This document shows positions 60,700 to 64,000 of a DNA stretch of 64,000 bases, in pieces. A program made the translations under genes and the position numbers. The DNA comes from Gp13-AA77 sp035946735 (GTDB taxonomy: Bacteria; Acidobacteriota; Terriglobia; UBA7540). The stretch spans positions 75,316-139,315 of the forward strand of contig DASYYZ010000169.1 in NCBI GenBank assembly GCA_035946735.1, read 5' to 3'. How positions within the stretch are numbered: the first letter of the stretch is position 1; every line of letters begins with the position of its first letter. The notes beneath the pieces were generated by a model. The model saw only the letters and a program-made list of their open reading frames with translations, was not told the origin of the DNA and ran no database searches.

Positions 60700-61506
60700 A
60701 TGCTCGACCTAAAACGTCCTGGTGCTGTAGCGCTCACGCTGGTATTGGTCATGGCTGGCGCGCAAGCCTTACAAGGCCAATATGGCGTCACTACCGGCCT
60801 CACACCTCAGCAAGCCGCCAACGCACGTTCTGCGTTCGTTCAGGTTAGCCCGCCACCTCATCCTGTCTACGAAACCCGCCGGGTTCACGACCCAAACGGC
60901 ACCGGGAAATTCTATATGGGCCGGGAGATCGCCCAGACGATGGGATCAGGCGGCATTCCCTGGCTGGACCGCCCAGAGCGCGACGAGGAGGAGCATCCCG
61001 GAATCGTGATCGACGCCTTAGGGCTTCGGGACGGAGATGTCGTCGCAGACCTCGGGGCCGGCTCGGGCTATTTCACCTTTCGTATTGCGCCACGAGTTGG
61101 CAAGGCGGGCAAAGTATTGGCCGTGGAAATCCAGGATGAAATGCTCGAAACGATCCGCCAACGCGCCGCAGCGCTGAAGGCCACGAACGTAGAGGAGGTC
61201 AAGGGCAGCGAAACCGATCCCAACCTACCCGCACGCGGCGTCGATCTCGTGTTGATGGTGGATGTCTACCACGAACTCGCCTATCCGTTTGAAGTCATGA
61301 CTAAGGTTCGCGAGGCGTTGAAGCCTGGCGGCCGGGTGGTCTTTGTCGAGTACCGCAAGGAAGACCCCAGGGTTCCGATCAAAGAAGTCCACAAGATGTC
61401 AGTGGATCAACTCAAGAAGGAGATGAAGGCGGTGGGGCTCAGGCACGTCCGGACGGTAGAGAGTCTGCCATCGCAGCACATCGTAATCTTCGAAAAGAGC
61501 GACTGA
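60700..61506 (+). CDS. Exported class I SAM-methyltransferase-like protein
   Basis: ATG at 60700 follows AAGGAG by 6 bp. A signal peptide (G-A-V-A-L-T-L-V-L-V-M-A-G-A-Q-A-L-Q-G) precedes a UbiE-type methyltransferase fold: V-V-A-D-L-G-A-G-S-G-Y-F-T-F-R-I, V-L-A-V-E-I-Q-D-E-M and L-V-L-M-V-D-V-Y-H-E-L. SAM is not expected outside the cytosol, so the protein may bind another ligand or the signal may be a membrane anchor facing in. Family members of this kind are frequent in the presumed host phylum. Confidence 0.82.
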   Translation: MLDLKRPGAVALTLVLVMAGAQALQGQYGVTTGLTPQQAANARSAFVQVSPPPHPVYETRRVHDPNGTGKFYMGREIAQTMGSGGIPWLDRPERDEEEHPGIVIDALGLRDGDVVADLGAGSGYFTFRIAPRVGKAGKVLAVEIQDEMLETIRQRAAALKATNVEEVKGSETDPNLPARGVDLVLMVDVYHELAYPFEVMTKVREALKPGGRVVFVEYRKEDPRVPIKEVHKMSVDQLKKEMKAVGLRHVRTVESLPSQHIVIFEKSD

Positions 61507-61694
61507 TCGCCTTCCGGCCCTCGGCGTGGGCGATCGGCCAGCCTGGGATGTTTGAACCAATGCCGGACGCGAACGCTCTTCAGGAATCCGGAACGCAGCC
61601 TGTCTGGTTCGGATTGGAGTAGTGCAAGAACAGGCCCCGGGGGAGAACAGGGTTGAAATCCAGTTCGGCGGGGAGCCCGACTGTAGGTTTCGAC

Positions 61695-62843
61695 TTACTT
61701 GAAAGCCTTCGAAAGTCCGTCAATAGCGGTTACGAACTGGACGCCAAATACGTTGTCGCGAACTGGCGGACCGCCTTGCACTGCTTCCCACTCGTAGCCG
61801 ACCTTCAGTAACTGAAAACGGTCGGGCCTGAAGCCTACAGCGACTTCAGCGATCTGGCGCCTCGCTAGAAAACTGGCGGCCTGGCGGTTGTTGGTCTGGT
61901 AGTTGCCGCGAACGGCCGAATACCAGCGCGGACTGATGATCCGCTTCAACTCGACGTAGCCAAAATTTAGAGCCGAAGCGCTCGAAGGCGGAAAGCGAAA
62001 CACAAAGTGCTGCCATTCGCCGCCCGTGCTCCATGCTCCGTGCGCCCACTGCGCGTCAACTCCCAGGCCGCTTGCCGGAAAGTCACGGACCGTCGAACCC
62101 GCGGGCAGAAGAGGCTTCAGGGAATTGTTCAGCCAGGGACCGTCGTACGCGGACACTCCCACCCGGAAACCCTGGCGAATGGTATAGCCGGCGCCCGCGG
62201 TCCACTGGATGTGTTGGCCGGAGTCAAGAATGCTTCGCGGGTCATAGGGATTGCTGTTGGTGATCTGGAGCCGTGTGTCAAGGCGGTCGAGAGAGAGGTC
62301 AAACTCCGCGCCCGGCAATCCATAAAGGGTCACCGGCGTTAAACCGTAGGGCTCCTGGCCGGGGCGGAACGACCGCAGCTGCAGATAGGTGTACGGCAGC
62401 GGCTCGTCGATGAGAGCGTTATCCATGTCATCGTATCGCAAGGGGAAAGCGCCGAAGGCGGACGGCAGCTTACCGATCTTGACACCGACCGACGTATGGG
62501 TCCACGAGCGCGCGTAGCCCAGGAAGAGCTGCAGCGCCTGTGTATCGATCCCGCGATCGGCGCTGTAGGCATCTTCGTAAAAGAAAGGCGTGGAACGCAC
62601 CTGGATGGCCGAATAGAAGTACCAGTGCGAACCTAGCTTCATCTGGGGCTTGGCCAGGACGCGAAATCCGGGATAAATGGAAGTGGCGGACGGCTCGTCA
62701 GCCTTAGGGCGGTCCGTATCCAGGAAACCGCCGGTGATCGTCACGGGGACCGTCACGCCCACCTGGGCTTCCTGCGCGTGCAGACCGGCGCCGGAACTTC
62801 CGGCCAGAAGCGGCACAAGAAGAATGTAAAGATAACTGCGCAC
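61695..62843 (-). CDS. Outer-membrane beta-barrel (porin-like) protein
   Basis: GTG at 62843, with AGGTGA a few bases upstream, begins a signal peptide (R-S-Y-L-Y-I-L-L-V-P-L-L-A-G-S-S-G-A-G-L-H-A-Q). The mature part has alternating hydrophobic strands ending with aromatic residues (L-Q-L-F-L-G-Y-A-R-S-W, F-V-F-R-F-P-P, W-Y-S-A-V-R-G-N-Y) as in outer-membrane barrels. The 382-residue product lacks a recognised family. Eight bases separate it from the histidine kinase stop, indicating an operon. Confidence 0.78.
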   Translation of the reverse strand: MRSYLYILLVPLLAGSSGAGLHAQEAQVGVTVPVTITGGFLDTDRPKADEPSATSIYPGFRVLAKPQMKLGSHWYFYSAIQVRSTPFFYEDAYSADRGIDTQALQLFLGYARSWTHTSVGVKIGKLPSAFGAFPLRYDDMDNALIDEPLPYTYLQLRSFRPGQEPYGLTPVTLYGLPGAEFDLSLDRLDTRLQITNSNPYDPRSILDSGQHIQWTAGAGYTIRQGFRVGVSAYDGPWLNNSLKPLLPAGSTVRDFPASGLGVDAQWAHGAWSTGGEWQHFVFRFPPSSASALNFGYVELKRIISPRWYSAVRGNYQTNNRQAASFLARRQIAEVAVGFRPDRFQLLKVGYEWEAVQGGPPVRDNVFGVQFVTAIDGLSKAFK

Positions 62844-62851
62844 GTTCTCAC

Positions 62852-63853
62852 CTAACCTGCTGCGTGCCGCGCCATCGTCAATTGACAATCCTCGCTGGAC
62901 GCCATTGCGGAGTGCGCGTTCGGCGGAGCGCCAAAGCGGACGGTGAAATGAAAGCGGCTGCCGAGGCCTGCTTCGCTTTCCACCCAAATACGCCCCTGCA
63001 TCATTCCCACCAACCGTGAGGCGGTCGCCAGGCCCAGACCGAGCCCCCCGTGCGCGCGAGTGGACGACCCGTCGGCTTGTGAAAAGGCATCGAAAATCAT
63101 CTTCTGCTTGTCCACTGGGATCCCGGCGCCCGTGTCCTCGACAACGAAGTGCAGCCCGTAATCGCAGTCTCGGTCTGGGTTTTCCCGCTCCACAGTCACG
63201 TCGACTCGGCCTCGTTCGGTAAACTTGATCGCATTCCCGGCCAGAGTGGTTATCACCTTTTGTAACCGCGAAGCATCGCCCATCATCCGGTCTGGAACTT
63301 TTGGCGCTACATCCCAGGCGAATTCCAGCCCTTTTTTCCGGGCGCTGGGCTCCAGCTCTTTCAAGGCTGACCCCAAGGTCTCGTGTAGGCTGAACTCCGC
63401 GAGGTCAAGCGTAAGTTTGCCTCCGTCTACTCTGGAAAAATCGAGAACGTCGTTGATGATCACCAGGAGCCGGTCCGCGGAGAACTTCACCAGGCTCAGG
63501 TCATCACGTTGCTCCGGGGTGAGTTCGCTGTCGAGCACGAGATCGGTCATGCCCATTATGCCGTTCATGGGGGTGCGAAGCTCGTGGCTTACGTTGGAAA
63601 GGAACTCGCTCTTGGCGCGGCTCGCGGCTTCGGCAGCCTCTTTGGCGCGGCGCAATTCGGCCTCCACCTGCCGGCGCGCGCTGGCGGCGTGGTTCAACGA
63701 ACTGGCCAGCAGATTCACTTCGAGAGTGGAAGACTCGACCGAAAATTCGCTCCACAGCACGCCTGTCTCGCCGCTCTTTTCCAGATGCGAGGCAAGATCG
63801 GTCAAAGGTCTAGAAATGGAACACGAAACGAACAGAGAAAGAACAAGGGCCAT
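62852..63853 (-). CDS. Sensor histidine kinase with reduced N-terminal sensor region
   Basis: The catalytic core is complete: H-box F-L-S-N-V-S-H-E-L-R-T-P-M-N-G, N-box T-L-A-G-N-A-I-K-F-T-E-R-G, G1 V-V-E-D-T-G-A-G-I-P and G2 G-G-L-G-L-G-L-A-T-A. Upstream is only one membrane segment (A-L-V-L-S-L-F-V-S-C-S) and a HAMP-like S-R-P-L-T-D-L-A. The full sensor with a second membrane helix is missing: in-frame stops lie just before the start. The porin-like gene follows 8 bp downstream. Truncation or a frameshift near the window edge is possible. Confidence 0.83.
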   Translation of the reverse strand: MALVLSLFVSCSISRPLTDLASHLEKSGETGVLWSEFSVESSTLEVNLLASSLNHAASARRQVEAELRRAKEAAEAASRAKSEFLSNVSHELRTPMNGIMGMTDLVLDSELTPEQRDDLSLVKFSADRLLVIINDVLDFSRVDGGKLTLDLAEFSLHETLGSALKELEPSARKKGLEFAWDVAPKVPDRMMGDASRLQKVITTLAGNAIKFTERGRVDVTVERENPDRDCDYGLHFVVEDTGAGIPVDKQKMIFDAFSQADGSSTRAHGGLGLGLATASRLVGMMQGRIWVESEAGLGSRFHFTVRFGAPPNAHSAMASSEDCQLTMARHAAG

Positions 63854-64000
63854 CAGAATGGCAAGAATATATTTGACGAATCAAGTCAAGGGAGATATTA
63901 TGCCTTCTGGAAGCGAACGCGCGGGCGTAAATTCCCGTCAGGTGTTGCGCATGTTTCTAAGTTTTTTTGATGACTCGGAATCCGGCTCGGACGGTCTGAG

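Noticed and set aside
1..64000. CRISPR arrays, rRNA, tRNA (including tRNA-Sec), integrases and transposases
   Set aside because: Searched by eye for regularly spaced repeats, tRNA T-loop motifs and transposase domains; none was found. A short tRNA could still have been missed.

Overview
The window is a 64 kb, GC-rich, gene-dense piece of chromosome from a Gram-negative-type bacterium. No rRNA, tRNA, CRISPR array, integrase, transposase or phage gene was seen, so no species marker is available. The mixture fits a soil or subsurface Acidobacteriota best: a cytosolic eukaryote-like Ser/Thr kinase fused to TolB-like and TPR modules, many small secreted lineage-type proteins, a Kdo hydroxylase (hence LPS), a Lhr helicase, and numerous degenerate short-oligonucleotide repeats between genes. 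The phylum is an inference from gene style.

Layout. 1-3.1 kb: the end of a PolX DNA polymerase, a HAD phosphatase and glgC. 3.2-10.9 kb: a minus-strand surface-polysaccharide block with a MurJ/Wzx-like flippase, three SAM methyltransferases and two GT4 glycosyltransferases, preceded by a HEPN-like protein. 11-13.2 kb: pyrK-pyrD. 13.2-16.4 kb: a lutA-lutB-FAH hydrolase operon for lactate use. 16.5-25.9 kb: a PASTA protein, an ABC-2 exporter pair, a GAF-GAF-PP2C phosphatase, tsaB-rimI, an HtrA-like protease, a GT2 transferase and pcm. 26-30.9 kb: the large helicase lhr. 31-40.5 kb: a secreted duplicated-domain protein, an M1 aminopeptidase, an HNH nuclease, a DHA2 efflux pump, a Nei/Fpg glycosylase, a LemA-like protein and a LysR regulator. 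40.6-46 kb: lysC, then thrC-glpD-acyP-apt. 46-52.2 kb: the selenium-related segment. 52.7-64 kb: a radical SAM protein, trmJ, the kinase-TolB-TPR protein, a cupin, a cytochrome b561/Mo-oxidoreductase pair, a secreted methyltransferase, an outer-membrane porin-like protein and a histidine kinase.

The most notable content is a selenoprotein locus that conventional gene calling breaks. A minus-strand thioredoxin-fold (PDO-like) protein at 46038-46718 has TGA where its catalytic motif should read C-P-H-C, so the protein is read as U-P-H-C. About 4 kb away, selD (selenophosphate synthetase, 50485-51537) also has an in-frame TGA at its catalytic residue. That TGA is followed by a perfect 8-bp stem with a 5-nt loop beginning with G, at the spacing expected of a bacterial SECIS. 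The cell therefore very probably decodes UGA as selenocysteine, although selA, selB and tRNA-Sec are not in this window.

A second theme is repeat invasion. Several families of degenerate short oligonucleotide repeats occur between genes, and some have entered reading frames. The same GGACAACGGACAAC-type repeat encodes the peptide DNGQRT both in the N-terminal extension of PyrD and inside Lhr, and another repeat supplies the last residues of the HAD phosphatase. A 51-bp double-hairpin, REPIN-like element lies between lysC and thrC.
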